Origin: Rhinopomastus cyanomelas
Taxonomy: Eukaryota > Chordata > Aves > Bucerotiformes > Rhinopomastidae
DNA length: 64,000 nucleotides
Assembly: GCA_013400115.1 (NCBI GenBank)
Contig: VXBP01004157.1
Span: 62,001-126,000 of the forward strand
Direction of reading: 5' to 3'
In this document: piece after piece, positions 1 to 12,845 of the stretch
Numbering within the stretch: the first letter of the stretch is position 1
Layout of the letters: every line of letters begins with the position of its first letter
Notes under the pieces: model-generated
Seen by the model: only the letters and a program-made list of their open reading frames with translations
Told to the model about the DNA's origin: nothing
Databases searched by the model: none
Program-made: the position numbers and the translations under genes

Positions 1-598
1 GGGTTTATTGTGGTGTAGGACCAAAGTGTAGGACCCTGCCCTTGTCACTTGGATGGTAGAGTCCAGCCCACACAGATGCACTGGAGCGTGGTGTGAACAG
101 ATAAAAGCTCAATCAGTGCAGGAAAGGGAACTGTAGGGATAACTGAGGTCTAAAAGCAGGGCTGACACTGTGGTTTCAACCACTTTTGCTGTCTCAAGGG
201 TTTTTCAGCTTTAGCCTCACCACACCCCCACAACGTTTCCTCTTTTTGGCTTTACACCCAGAAATAATTTCCCGTCTTGAAGCCAAAAACAGCAGTGGCA
301 GCTCTTGTGCGCATGAAGACGTCACTGCTCACCATCTGATCCCTCACATCCCTGCAGAGGCTCCGAAACCAGAGCTTTCTATCTGCAGAGGGTTGAGCTC
401 CAGCTGCCTCATTGTGCCGTGCAGCTGCTTCTTTCAAACCCTGCAAGGACTCACTGTAGAGAAGCTGGAATCATCACTTTCTGGCAGGAACAGCTTACTA
501 AGTTCTGAGACACATGGCTGGCTCTGTGGTTTCAAAGTTTGAGCCTGTAGGGCTGGGCACGTAGCAACCTTGCACAGAATCCTTCTCTCCAAGAAGAC

Positions 599-1176
599 TT
601 GGACCGGTGGGAGGGGGTGATTAGCAGATCAAGAGAGGTTGTCCTCCCCCTCTACTCTGCCCTGCTGAGACTGCATCTGGAATCTTGTGTCCCTCAGGTC
701 CAGAAGAACATAGAGCTGCTGGAGAGAGTCCAGCACAGAGCAACAAAGATAATGAAGGGAGTGAAGCATCTCCCTGATGAGGAAAGGCTGAGGGAGCTGG
801 GTCTCTGGGGCTTGGAAAAAGGAGACTGAGGGGTGACCCCATGAATGTTGATCAATATGGAAAGGGTGGGTGGCAGGAGGATGGAGCCAGGCTCTGCTCA
901 GGGGCACCCAATGATAGGACAAGGGGTAGTGGGTGTGAGCTGGAACACAGGGCATTCCACATCAATGTGAGAAAGACCTTCTTCCCAGTGAAGGTGCCAG
1001 AGCCCTGGAAGGGGCTGCCCAGGGGGATTGTGAAGTCTCCTTCTCTGGAGATGCTTTAAACCCTCCTGGCCATGTTCTTGTGTGACTGGATCTAGGGAAT
1101 CATACTGTGTCAGGGGATTGGACTTGAAGATCTTTCGAGGTCCCTTCCAATCCCTAATGTTCCGTGATTCTGTGTT
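599..1176 (+). mobile_element. CR1 family A, 5'-truncated
   Basis: Sense copy of the commonest family here ('family A'): ORF2 C-terminal coding sequence (HLPDEERLRELGL), then the conserved 3' end TTCCAATCCCTAATGTTC and an octamer-like tail. The frame is broken by point changes. Confidence 0.93.
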
Positions 1177-1934
1177 TCTTCGTCTTACTGTGCCCTGTTG
1201 GCAGTCTCTGAGCTGCAGAGTTCAGAGATGACCATCAAGATCCCTTCCCTTAAACTCTCGGGAGTAGGGAAAGGGGAGTCTGCATCCGAGTACAACCATG
1301 AGAGGCAGGTTGTCATCTGAGTGAAGGAGTGCAAAGGGATTTTTGTGTCAGGATGAGAGTTGTGCAGATCTTCAGGAGTAATTCCAGACCTCTTATATTC
1401 ACAGATGAAACGATGGACCCTGTTACCTTAGGGTGCCAGAGAGCTGGAGGTTTAGCTCAGGGGTGTTTATCCATCAGAATCACAGAATTGTGATTCTACC
1501 AAGAGTAGTAGGAAGCACCTCCCAACACAGGCAAAAGGAATTAACAGCCCCTAGACTGCAGCAGTACAGCCTGGATCTGTCCCACCAGCAGCTGCGTGTT
1601 CTGCCCTCTTAGGCTGGAGCTCATCACATCCCAGAGTGAGTTGCATCTTGCGGTGTTTAGGACAACCTGAGCAGACACATGGTGTGCTCATCGCCAACTG
1701 GCATTGTTAGATCATTTCCATCAACACGCTGCTTTGTGATCCCAGTCCTAGCCTCTCCCTCGGACTGAAGGTGGCAATGTCTAACAACGTCTAAGTTTGC
1801 CATAGAAAATGCTTGATTAGCCACTCTAAAAGCCCAGTGCCAGTGCTGAGGAGCATGATAATTGCTGCTAAGGTGAGACTGGGTTAGTAGTCCAGGAGGA
1901 CACAGTTGTAAATCATTGCAGACCATTTTTCAGA

Positions 1935-2488
1935 AGGAGCAGGGAGATGACTGTCCCCCTGTACTCAGCACTGGCAAGGCCGCACCTTGAGTACTGGGTC
2001 CAGTTTTGGGCACCTCAGTACAAGGGAGATATCGAGGGGCTGGAGTGAGGGCAGAGGAGGGCAACGAAGCTGGGGAAGGGCCTGGAGAATAAATCTGATG
2101 AGGAGAGGTTGAGCGAGTTGGGGCTGTTTAGTTTGAGGAAGAGGAGGCTGAGGGGAGACCTCATGGCTCTCTACAACTATCTGAAAGGACACTGTAGAGA
2201 TGTTGGTGCTGGTCTCTTAGCGAAAGAAACAGAAGGGAGGGCTTCAAGCTTCAACAGGGGATGGTTAAACTGGACATGAGGACATTCTTCCCAGAGAGAG
2301 TGGTCAGGCAGTGGAATGGGCTGCCCAGGGTGGTGGCTGAGTCTCTATTACTGGATGTGTTGCAAAGTCACTTAGATGTAGCGTTTGGGGGATGTGGTTT
2401 AGGAGTGAACTTGTAGAGTCGGGTTGATGGTTGGACTCAATGATCCCGAGGGTCTTTTCCAACCTGAATGATTCTGTGATTCTATGGT
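1935..2488 (+). mobile_element. CR1 family B, 5'-truncated
   Basis: Sense copy of a second family ('family B'): WVQFWAPQYKGDI-like coding text, RLRGDLIALYNYLKGHCRD-like text, then GGTTGATGGTTGGACTCAAT and tail ATTCTGTGATTCTATG. Probably more than one frame break. Confidence 0.93.
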
Positions 2489-3075
2489 TAAACCTGACCA
2501 ATCACTCATTTTGTTGACCCAGATCCAGCCAACAAGTGAAGGTGGGCTATGAAAAAACTGAAAGGCAGTTGACTCGGGTTTCCAGAGCCCAGAAAATGGG
2601 TCTCAGTGATTTCCACGGGAAGAGCTTTAAAGAGCATGTGGTGAGCGATGGGATTACACTGCACAAGAGGATTACAATGGGAGAGACAAAGGGCGAGAGG
2701 GATCCCAGCATATTAGAGGGGAGCTGCTTTACATCAAAGGTGCAGCGTGGCTACTGGCTTTGTGCCATCTGAGGAGCTTTGTGCTGGCTGAGGAGCCAGA
2801 CAGGCAGGGTTTAGCATGAGCTTTGGGTGCTTTTATCTTCCCTGGTTTAGCAGTGCTGGAGAACAGAGATGTTTACATTCAGCTGTGAATTTACAGCAGC
2901 AATAATCAGCTTAGAGGTTCCTCCCCTGTGGTGCTGAGGGGAAAAAGCAAAACAAAACAACCCCCAAAAGTCCAGACATTTATGTCAACTGTGGAAGTCT
3001 ATTGGGAGAGAGCACTCAGCTGAGAGGTAACTGAGTCTCCGGAAGGAATACCTGTTAGTCAGCTCTTCACAGACC

Positions 3076-3557
3076 TCAAGCAGAGCCACAAAGATGATGG
3101 AGCATCTCAATGATGAGGAAAGGCTGAGGGAGCTGGGTCTCTTGAGCTTGGAAAAAAGGGGCTGAATAGGTGACCACATTGATGTTGATAAATATGGAAA
3201 TATTTATTAATGTAGATAAATATGGAGATATTTATTAATGTTCATAAATATGGATAAATATATACAGATGTCAGGAGGATGGAGCCAGGCTCTGCTCAGG
3301 GGCACCCAATGATAGGACAAAGGGCACTAGGTATTTGCTGGGACAGAGGAGGTTCCACATCAGTGTGAAAATGAACTTCTTCCCAGTGAGGGTGACAGGG
3401 GGGTTGTGGAGTGGAGTCTCCTTCTCTGGAGACATTTCAAACCCACCTGGCCGTGTTCCTGTGCAACTGGATCTAGGGGATCCTGCTGTGACAGGGAGAT
3501 TGAACTGGATGATCTTCTGAGGTCCCTTCTAATCCCTAATATTCTGTCATTCTGTTA
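3076..3557 (+). mobile_element. CR1 family A with internal tandem expansion
   Basis: Sense family A copy from the AGAGCCACAAAGATGATG region to its 3' end. It carries three 28-bp units in place of the single GATCAATATGGAAAGG segment (see repeat at 3183-3266). Confidence 0.9.
3183..3266 (+). repeat. 28-bp x3 tandem repeat inside a CR1
   Basis: Units at 3183-3210, 3211-3238 and 3239-3266, each with ATAAATATGG. The first two differ at only a few positions; the third is more diverged. Confidence 0.9.
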
Positions 3558-4052
3558 CTCCCTTGTGTATTTGGCTTCATCATCTAATTGCAGCAAAAGA
3601 ATCAGTTAAAGCCCTGTTATTGTGTGTTTCCTTACAAACTGCTGTGTAACAGGTGCTGTGCTTGGAAAACCTAAACATTTCCTGCAGCTTTTACCACGCT
3701 GGCAGGTGGCACTACTGTGGCAGCAGCGTTGATCCAGCCTGAGGACAGGAGCTTAATTCTCGCCCCCTCCTTTGCCTGCTGGAGTGGCTGGACTCTTCCC
3801 TGTAGGGCAGCTCTGAGCTTTGACGCTGTGACAGTGCTCCTGGGACTAAGTCTGCAGCAGAGTGACAGCTCCATGTTGTCTCCCCATCAACCAGAGCAGG
3901 GCAGTTCACTAACTCTGAACCATCATCCAGCCCCTTGGCACAGCCCGAGGACTGTCAGGACTGGGTTGGGAGGCTCATCAGCTAAAGCATCCCAATCTGC
4001 TGCACTAAGCCTCATGTTCCTGTGGACTGCCAGGAGAGTGTTAACGAGCCTT

Positions 4053-4692
4053 TTGGCAGGACCTGGAGTCCTGGTGGCCAACAGGATGGCCAGGAGCCAG
4101 CAACAGGCCCTTGTGGCCAGGAAGGCCAACGGCATCCTGGGGTGGATCAGAATGGGGGTGGTAAGTAGATGGAGGGAGGTTCTTCTCCCCCTTTGCTCTG
4201 CTGAGGCCTTATCTGCAATCTTGTGTCCAGTTCTAGGCCCCTCAGTTCCAGAAGGACACAGAGCTGCTGGAGACAGTCCAATGCAGAGCCACAGGGATGA
4301 TGAAGGGAGTAGAGCATTTCCCTGATCAGGAAAGGCTGGAGTCTTGAGCTTGGAAAAAGGGAGACTGAAGGGTGACCTCGTGAATGTTGATCAACATGGA
4401 AAGGATAGTGCCAGGAGGATGGAGCCAGGCTCAGCTCCGTTTTCATCTAATGACAGGACAAGGGTCACTGGTGTGAGCTGGAACGGAGAAGGTTCCCCAT
4501 CAATGTGAGAAGGTGAGGGTAACAGAGCCCTGGAAGGGGCTGCCCAGGGGGTTGTGGAGTCTCCTTCTTTGGAGACTCCAAAACTCGCCTGGCCATGTTC
4601 TTGTGCGCCTGCATCTAGGGGATCCTGCTATGGCAGGGGGATTGGACTAGATGGTCTTCTGATGTTCCTTCCAATCCCTAATGTTCTGTGAT
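4053..4692 (+). mobile_element. CR1 family A
   Basis: Sense copy starting in the GVLVANRMARSQQ coding region and ending CCCTAATGTTCTGTGAT. Internal deletions remove part of the HINVRRNFF segment. Confidence 0.92.
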
Positions 4693-5687
4693 CCCCCTGC
4701 CCTGCTGCAGGGATATTCTCTGTATGTCTCTGCTGCCCAAAGACTGAACATCACCGAGAGGGAACGGGAGAAGTGTTCACAGCCCGCAGAGCATCTTCGG
4801 GCCGGGCTTGCCAGGCAGCGGACTAACAGCAGAGGGGGATGTTGCTCCACTGAAGAGTTGGCAAAGGCCCTGGGAATGAGAGCACTCGGGGCGACAGGTT
4901 TCCAAGGGGATAAAAAGGTCCAGACATGACTCTGCAAAGCTGTAAATGCTGAAGCGATTCTGTCTAGTGATGTTTGGAAGAGTTAGTGTCATCCTCCAGC
5001 GCTGACTCCAATGTCCTGATGCTTTGGCTACTCAGGATGTGTAACAGACCCAGCTACTGCAGACAGATCCTAAAACATTACTGGAAAGTCACCAAGGGTG
5101 ATGCAGCATCGCCTTGGTAACTTTTCCAGGTGGGTATTGATTGATTCCCCCAGTCCATTGGCACATGGCCTCCTCAAGTCCCGGGACCTCTGGAGCCCTG
5201 GAGGGTGCCAGAAAGGGTCCTGGGGGCAACCTTGTCCCCAGGTACCCTGATTTTCAATGGAAGCAAATCCAGATGCACAACAGGAGAGAAGCAGTTGGTG
5301 ATCTGCTTACTGGAAGTACCAGATCTGTGCTTTGTACCTGCTGCAAGTCTGTCCTTCTGCCCATGGAGTGCCAGCTGGAGCAGGAACAGTGACTCCCCTA
5401 GGCTTTCACTGACAGGCTCTTGCAGCTGCTCCATTCTCAGTGACTGCTGGAGAGGAAAACACCGGCCCCCAAGGGGAATTTGAGGCAGTATCTTTTAGGA
5501 AAATACTATACTTTGGCGAGCAAGCTGACACACCCCCTCCACTACAGTCCCCACAGCCCTGGGCAGGTGGGAAGTTCTCCAGCTCACCACTGAACTTCCA
5601 AGGCTTGAGTGGGGACTCACTGTGTTCCTTCCCCATGGGGTGTGATCAGTGCTTCTGCACTGGTCTGCTATGGAGATGGAGTCATAG

Positions 5688-6232
5688 AATCATAGACTCA
5701 TTCAGGTTGGAAAAGATCCTTGGGATCACAAAGCCCAACCATCAACCCTACTCTACAAGTTCACCCCTGAACCAGATACCCCAACACTACATCTAAGCAA
5801 CTTTGAAACACATCCAGGGATGGGGACTCAAGCACCACCCTGGGCAGCCCATTCTACTGCCTGACCACTTTCTCCAACAAGAATTTCTTCCTGATGTCCA
5901 GTCTAACACTCCCCTGTTGAAGCTTGAAGCACTTCTCTCTTCTTCTATCACTAATGACCTGTGAGAAGAGACCAGCACCAACATCTCTACAGTGACCTTT
6001 CAGATGGTTGTAGAGAGCGATGAGGTCTCCCCTCAGCCTCTTCTTCCTCAAACTAAACAGCCCCAACTCTCTCAATCTCTCCTCATCAGATTTATTCTCC
6101 AGGTTCTTCTCCAGCTTCATTGCCCTCCTCTGCCCTCGCTCCAGCGCCTCAATGTCTCCCTTGTACTGAGGTGCCCAAAACTGGACCCAGTACTCAAAGT
6201 GCAGCCTCACAAGGAGAACAGTCACTTCCCTA
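5688..6232 (-). mobile_element. CR1 family B, antisense
   Basis: Begins at its tail (ATAGAATCATAGACTC) and runs back into RLHFEYWVQFWAPQYKGDI. A 134-codon ORF on the - strand preserves much of the ORF2 C-terminus. Confidence 0.93.
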
Positions 6233-6998
6233 CTCCTGCTGGACACGAAGCTTCCCACAGTCTTTCACCTGTGGAAGATGAAGTGGAGAGCAGCTCATTA
6301 CAGCATCCAGCAGACCACGGTTCTGCTCTCAGAAGGCTGTTCTGTCATATTCACCCTTCCACTGATGACTATCAGAGTAGCTGCAGGCTGAGCCCCAAGT
6401 GCACGTTGCTTCCCTGCCTTCCACAGTGCAGGATTCTGCAGCAAAGCTGCTTCTTTTAGAACAGTTTTCTCGCAGGCTGATGGGGCCAAGGCTGTTCTCT
6501 TCTCAGGAGAGTCAGCTTGGCTTTACAGAGCCTACCAGCACAAAGAGAGGGTGTTGGCATTGTTCTGGTGAATGGAGAAGGTGCCTCCTACCTTCAGGTG
6601 GGTGCCTGGCCTTGTGGAGATCTGATAGAAGGTCTGGGCATTATTAGCTGTGGGTGGTTAATTGCTGATTCGTTAAATCAGAACCAGACATTAATTATCC
6701 AAACAGTAAATGTTTCTATTCTGAGAACTAGAGTCAAATTGGCATCTTGATTACAGCAACATGAGTGCGGAGGAAGAGGTGTTCAGGTATCTCATGACGT
6801 GGATGGGTGCCCTCCAACCCAAAACCATTCTGTAGGTCTATGATTACTGCTAAAGAGGGGATGAACACCCAACCCTTGGCTGTCGTGTCTGCACCATCAG
6901 CATTGCTTTTCCTGGGCTTTGCCCATCAGTCAGGCCGAGTAGCAGTGGGTGAATGAACTGGGTCTGCTCAGGGCCTGTGATGGCTTTTGTAAGGACTT

Positions 6999-7250
6999 AG
7001 GATTGTAGAATCACAGGGTCAGAAGGTGCCTCTAAAAGTCACCCAGTCCAACCAACTTACACCAAGCAAGGCCTTCACTCCCTAGTCCAGGTTGTCCACA
7101 TCCCCATCCAGTCTGACTTTGAATGATGGGGTGCTGGAGGATAGGGCCTCCAGCACCTCTCTGGGCAGCCTGTTCCAGGGATCCCCCACTCTCAGATTCA
7201 ACAACTTTCTCCTCTTGTCCAGACTCAATCTGCACTTTTCCAGCCTCAAA
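6999..7250 (-). mobile_element. Old CR1, antisense
   Basis: Diverged type with GTAGAATCACAGGGTCAGAA at the tail and CTGGGCAGCCTGTTCCAG inside. It has decayed more than families A and B. Confidence 0.85.
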
Positions 7251-7765
7251 CCGTGATCGTGTTTGCCTGCTACAGCTGGCCAGTTATTACCGGTGTATCT
7301 GTAGGTAACTTATTCTGTGCCTCAGATTCTCCTGAGGACTGCGGGAGGCTTCAGTGACGCTCACAGAAGGCTGAGTGTCCATGGGTGGATTTTGGGAAAC
7401 CCTGATGCAGAAGCAGTAAAGGCAGAGAGGGGGTGTTTTCTGTTACACCTGAGCCGTTACAGGGCACCAACCCATTCTTCATGTGAACACCCTGCATTAG
7501 ACAGCAGCAGCACCACAGGGGTCCCAGAATAAGCAAAGATAGGGCCCACTGTGGGATCATTATCATTAGAAACACACAGCATTGTTTATTGTCATAAAGT
7601 GCCGCTAACGAGGCACAATTATGCTGGTAATTGTTTTTTCCTCTCATTGTTTTTCATTTGTTCCTCTCCATGCATCTCTCACAACCACTTCTCTCTTGTG
7701 TGCATTGAGAAGAGGCTCAGTGGCCCCAGTCAGGCACCAGCACACCCCACACACACCAGACAGCA

Positions 7766-8378
7766 GGATGTCCAGAAGCCAGCAATGGGCCCTGGTTGCC
7801 AACAAGGCCCATGGCATCCTGGGGTGGATTAAAAGGGGGATGGTTGGTAGATGGAGAGAAGTTCTCCTCCCCCTCTACTCTGCCCTGCTGAGACAGCATC
7901 TGGAATCTTGGGTCCAGTTCTGGTCTCTCAGTTTCAGAACAACACAGAACTTCTGGAGAGAGTCCAGCGCAGAGCCACAGAGATGAAGAAGCATCTCCCT
8001 GCTGAGGAAAGGTTGAGGGACCTGGGTCTTGAGCTTCGAAAAAAGGAGACTAAGGGGTGACTCCATCAATGTTGATCAATATGGAAAGGGCAGGTGTCAG
8101 GAGGATGGAGCCAGCCTCTGCCCAGGGGCACCCAATGATAGGACAAGGGGCAGTGGGTGTGAGCTGGAACAGAGGAAGTTCCCCATCAGTGTGAGAAGGA
8201 ACTTCTTTCCAGTGAGGGTGACAGAACCCTGGAAGGGGCTGCCCAGAGGAGTTTAAAACCTGCCTGGCCATGTTCCTGTGTGACTGGATCTAGGGGATGC
8301 TGCTGTGGCAGGGGGACTGGACTGGATGATCTTTCAAGTTCCCTTCAAATCCCTAATATTTTGTGGTTCTGTGATTCA
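7766..8378 (+). mobile_element. CR1 family A
   Basis: Sense copy from SRSQQWALVANKA-like coding text to the 3' tail. The sequence around the final CDWI stop codon is shortened. Confidence 0.93.
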
Positions 8379-9458
8379 TATAATCTCTTGGAACAGTCTC
8401 CTTCCATGGGTGGCTCAAAGACCACTACTCCCACCTCAGATGCTCAGACTGGTGCTACAAGAGTTTGGAAGCTGCTGCTCCCTCTGCCCTTTACAGAAGT
8501 TCCTGTTAATACACGGAGGATGGAAACCAGCAGGTGTGCTGGGCACTGCCCAACCACCCCATCAACATCAAACCCCATGTGAGCTGTTCTCAAACAAGGG
8601 CCAAAACCTCACTGAGGTCCATAAGAGGGGTGAGAGAGAGGTCCTGCCTTGGAAGGGCACCCAGAGCAGCTACTTCAAGGTCTACCAGCTCCCTCTAGGC
8701 ACTGCCAGTTGTCCACCACAGGAGAATGTGATCACCCCTGGAAGGAGAACTGTGGTGATGGATCTCCACCCCATGATCTGTGTGAAGATGCATCTCCACC
8801 CCATGTCCATCACAGGCAGTGCCATCCCAGGGGTGACCCAGGATAGAGTTCCATTGACCTGGGAACTGTCATTGCCCTGCGAGGCAGGAGCTGGGCTGGT
8901 GAGCTCAGTGAAACACAGGATCAGCAGGAGCAATGACTTGGCAGGAGCTGGAGCACCAGACACACACAGAAAGCATTTGCTTTGAAATTCCAGAGCCTTG
9001 ACTGTCCCTTTGTTTTTTCTGGAATGCTTTGATGGAGTCATGTGGGGTAGGAGCCTACTGCAGCCTCCCAAGGGCACTGGGAACAGCCCCCGTCTTGTGC
9101 AGCCACTGAGGTCTGTGAAGACAGCAGATGTGCACGTGGTTTGGGGACGCTTGGCTGGCTCAAAGGACTCATCTCCACCACAGGATCAAAGGCAGTTCCG
9201 TGTGTAATGCACATAGTGCTGGGCTGTTCCTGTCTGACTGGGAACAGCAAACCCATTGCGCACAAATCGCTGAGCAGCTCCACCACGAGGGACTGCAGAG
9301 CAGGAGAGAAGAGGCTCCTCCAGGTTCTGCCAGAGCCTGTAAAGACACCAGGGCTTGGTGCATCCAGAACAACCTGGTTTGTGATTCGTGTCCGTAAGCA
9401 AACGTTCCAAAACAACTCTGCTTTTGCAGCTCATAGGACACCCCTGGCATCAGCAGAA

Positions 9459-10090
9459 CCTGCAATGGGTCCTGGTGGCCAAGAAGGCCAATAGCATCCT
9501 GGAGTGGATCAGAATGGAGGTGATTATTAGATGGACAGAAGTTCTCCTAACCCTCTACTCTGCCCTGCTGAAACCACATCTGGAATATTTGGTCCAGTTC
9601 TGGGTTCTCTGGTTCCTGAAGGACACAGAGCTGCTGGAGATAGTCCAGAGTAGAGCCACAAAGATGATGAAGGAGGGGGAGCATCTCCCTGATGAGGAAA
9701 GGCTGAGGAAGCTGGGTCTCTTGAGCTGGGAAAAAAGGAGTCTGAGGGGTGAGTCCATGAATGTTAATCAATATGGAAAGGGTGGGTGTCAGGATGATGG
9801 AGCCTGGCTGTGCTCAAGGGCACCCAATGACAGGACAAGAGGGAATGTGTGTGATCTGGAACACAAGTTCCACATCAATGTGAGAAGGACCTTCTTGCCA
9901 ATGAGGGTGACAAGAGCCCTGGAAGGGGCTGCCCAGGGGTGTTGTGGAGTCTCCTTCTCTGGAGACATTTAAAAGCCACCTGGCCATGTTTCTGTGTGAC
10001 TGGTTCTAGGGGATCCTGCTGTGTCAGGGGGATTGGACTTGATGATCTTTTGAGGCCCTTTCCAATCTCTAATGTTCTGTGATTTTGTGA
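9459..10090 (+). mobile_element. CR1 family A with variant 5' segment
   Basis: Sense copy. Its first ~140 bases share private variants with the copy at 16209-16885 (GGTGATTATTAGA, CTCCTAACCCTC, GGAATATTTGGTCC). A long ORF spans most of the copy. Confidence 0.93.
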
Positions 10091-10374
10091 GAACGAGCTG
10101 GTGACACAAACTGGGCTGTACACTAGGCTCTGTATGATGGGCTCCTATGGCCAGCGGCTGTGGGCAGCTTGCTGAGGCTTTCTGCTGTCTGTACCCCAAA
10201 CAATCCCCCCCGGGCCTGAAAGTAACAGCAGTGGGGCTAGACGGTGCCCTCCCCATCACTACCAGTCGTTGGACCCCTGCCCTATCACACCCTGTTACCT
10301 GCAGGGAGGTGGGAGAGGAGCTGCTCTAAGAAAAGCACAAATGGGGTGTTTAATTGAAGCTAGAGATTTGCTTG

Positions 10375-10450
10375 GGATCACAGAATCACAGAACATTAAG
10401 GATTGAAGGGACCTCGAAAGATCATCTAGTCCAAGCCCCCCACCACTCTG
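10375..10450 (-). mobile_element. CR1 3' tail fragment
   Basis: Antisense tail: AATCACAGAACATTAAGG, then GGACCTCGAAAGATCATC. Body truncated after about 75 bases. Confidence 0.85.
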
Positions 10451-10541
10451 GCTGAGAGCACTGAGAATGCTCTGACAAGGCAGTGTCTGCAGCAGACAGG
10501 GAAGCTATCATATGTAGTGCTGCAGTGATTCTGGGAGGTGA

Positions 10542-10820
10542 TATCATAGAACATAGAAGCATTCAGCTTGGAAAACACTTTCAAGCTCATAAGGTCCAAC
10601 CATCAACCTCACCCCACCATGATCACTAAACCATGACCCCGAGTGCCACATCGACTCGGTTTTTGAACCCCTCCAGGAATGGCGACTCCCTCTGTCCCTG
10701 GGCAGTCTGTTCCAACCCCTGACCGCTCTTTGAGGGAAGAGATTTCTCCTGATGTCCAACCTACCCTTCCCCTGGCACAGCTTGAGGCTGTTCCCTCTCA
10801 CCCTAGAAGGGAGCAGCACT
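10542..10820 (-). mobile_element. CR1, diverged, antisense
   Basis: Tail ATCATAGAACATAGAAGC, followed by CCTGGGCAGTCTGTTCC and CCTGATGTCCAACCTACC. It resembles classical CR1 ORF2 ends (RLDIRRNLFPQRAVRGWNRL on -). Confidence 0.88.
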
Positions 10821-11314
10821 CGCAAGGCCACTCGTGGGCTAAGAGGAACAGCAGGGGCAGCTATTCCCTTTCTGGCTGCAATCTGCAAACCATCACTGAT
10901 TAGATAGGGCTGTGCTTTCTCTTCTCTTCCAGACTAGCTGAAACTGTACTGGGGTGTGATATGCCGAATAACAAATACCCTCATGCTTCACGAGAGTCCT
11001 TTCCCTGTGTAACAACCACGCTCTGCAGTTCCCCTTGAACCTCTCCATTGCTGTTTGGATTTGCCTCTCTAACCAACTCCTCATGTAGTTACTGCAGAGC
11101 AGTGATGTTTCCCAAATGGTGTGGACTGGCAGGCCCCGTAGGTGTTTTGCACATGGTCTGGAGACCATATAAACATCATAAAATTCTAAGCCAGAGAGTG
11201 AAACCAGGGGCGACAGGGAGCCAAGCAGTCACCAGTGTGCAGCAGAAGTTTCACTGCAAACCCAAGGGAAGGGTCACAGGGGCTGCTCCCTGAGGCAGGA
11301 GCCGTGAATTCACA

Positions 11315-11787
11315 TAATCATGGAATCATAGAATTATTCCGGTTTGAAAAGACCCTTGGGATCATCAAGCCCAACCATCAACCCTACTCTACAAGTTCAC
11401 CCCTAAACCAGATATCCCAACACTACATCTAAGCAACTTTGAAACACATCCAGGGATGGGGACGCAAGCACCACCCTGGGCAGCCCATTCCACTGCCTGA
11501 CCACTTTCTCCAGGAAGAATTTCTTCCTGATGTCCAGTCTAACCCTCCCCTGTTGAAGCTTGAAGCCCTTCTGTCTGGTTCTGTTGTTAGCGACCTGTGA
11601 GAAGAGACCAGCACCAACATCTCTACAGTGTCCTTTCCGACAGTTGTAGAGATCAGTGAGGTCTCCCCTCAGCCTCCTCTTCCTCAAACTAAATATCCCC
11701 AACTCTCTCAATCTCTCCTCATCAAATTAAATCTTCAGGCCCTTCCCCAGCTTTACTGCCCTCCTCTGCACTCGCTCCAGCACCTCT
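11315..11787 (-). mobile_element. CR1 family B, antisense
   Basis: Tail AATCATGGAATCATAGAAT. Coding text on - reads MRELGIFSLRKRRLRGDLTD and ends in a family B C-terminus. Its 5' part (11648 on) is the start of the duplicated block. Confidence 0.92.
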
Positions 11788-12303
11788 GGTTCTGTTGCTA
11801 GTTACCTCTGACTTCTCACCAGCTTCACCACTGTCCCACGAAGATCAGCCTTCACTTCCACCAAAATCCTTCTGTAAGGTGCATTTGGCTGGGAAGACAT
11901 CATGTGGGACTTTTAGTGCCACTAAGGGGGTTGAGAATGTCAATGTGGGAAAGCAAAACCTGCTTCCCATCAAAATGGTGGGAGGTGGGGCTGGTGAGAA
12001 TCACAGAACATCAGGGATTGGAAGGGACCTTGAAAGATCATCCAGTCCAATCCCCCTGACATAGCAGGATCCCCTAGTTCCACTTACACAGGAACATGGC
12101 CAGGTGGGTTTGAAACATCTACAGAGAAGGACACTCCACAACCTCCCTGGGGTTCCAGGACTCTGTCACCCTCACTGGGAAGAGGCTGCATCTGGGGTAG
12201 CATTGGGGTGGGTGTTACTGGCATACTGGGGTCCTGCGTATCATGTAGATCATGTAGAGCTGTGTGGTCACACTGTGCAAATAACAACCATCCTCCAATG
12301 CTG
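11648..12303 (+). repeat. Perfect 656-bp tandem duplication, copy 1
   Basis: Identical by eye to 12305-12960 at an offset of 657, including two identical ORFs (89 codons, and a 66-codon match). It covers the end of one CR1, unique DNA and the beginning of another CR1. Confidence 0.97.
11998..12188 (-). mobile_element. CR1 family A 3' end, antisense (in copy 1)
   Basis: AATCACAGAACATCAGGGAT through the GGGGTTCCAGGACTCTGTCA region. The same element reappears at 12655-12845 in copy 2. Confidence 0.92.
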
Positions 12304-12304
12304 N

Positions 12305-12440
12305 AGAGATCAGTGAGGTCTCCCCTCAGCCTCCTCTTCCTCAAACTAAATATCCCCAACTCTCTCAATCTCTCCTCATCAAATTAAATCTTCAGGCCCT
12401 TCCCCAGCTTTACTGCCCTCCTCTGCACTCGCTCCAGCAC
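12305..12440 (-). mobile_element. CR1 family B piece (duplicate of 11648-11783)
   Basis: Headless and tailless piece starting abruptly at the N; explained by the duplication rather than by separate insertion. Confidence 0.9.
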
Positions 12441-12654
12441 CTCTGGTTCTGTTGCTAGTTACCTCTGACTTCTCACCAGCTTCACCACTGTCCCACGAAG
12501 ATCAGCCTTCACTTCCACCAAAATCCTTCTGTAAGGTGCATTTGGCTGGGAAGACATCATGTGGGACTTTTAGTGCCACTAAGGGGGTTGAGAATGTCAA
12601 TGTGGGAAAGCAAAACCTGCTTCCCATCAAAATGGTGGGAGGTGGGGCTGGTGA

Positions 12655-12845
12655 GAATCACAGAACATCAGGGATTGGAAGGGACCTTGAAAGATCATCC
12701 AGTCCAATCCCCCTGACATAGCAGGATCCCCTAGTTCCACTTACACAGGAACATGGCCAGGTGGGTTTGAAACATCTACAGAGAAGGACACTCCACAACC
12801 TCCCTGGGGTTCCAGGACTCTGTCACCCTCACTGGGAAGAGGCTG
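12655..12845 (-). mobile_element. CR1 family A 3' end (duplicate of 11998-12188)
   Basis: Identical to the copy 657 bases upstream, as expected from the duplicated block. Confidence 0.92.

Noticed and set aside
3717..4325. 202-codon + strand ORF
   Set aside because: The second half is CR1 family A; the first half is unique intron with no similarity I recognise.
9388..9972. 194-codon ORF that might be taken for a host gene
   Set aside because: Nearly all of it is the CR1 ORF2 C-terminus; no host exon.
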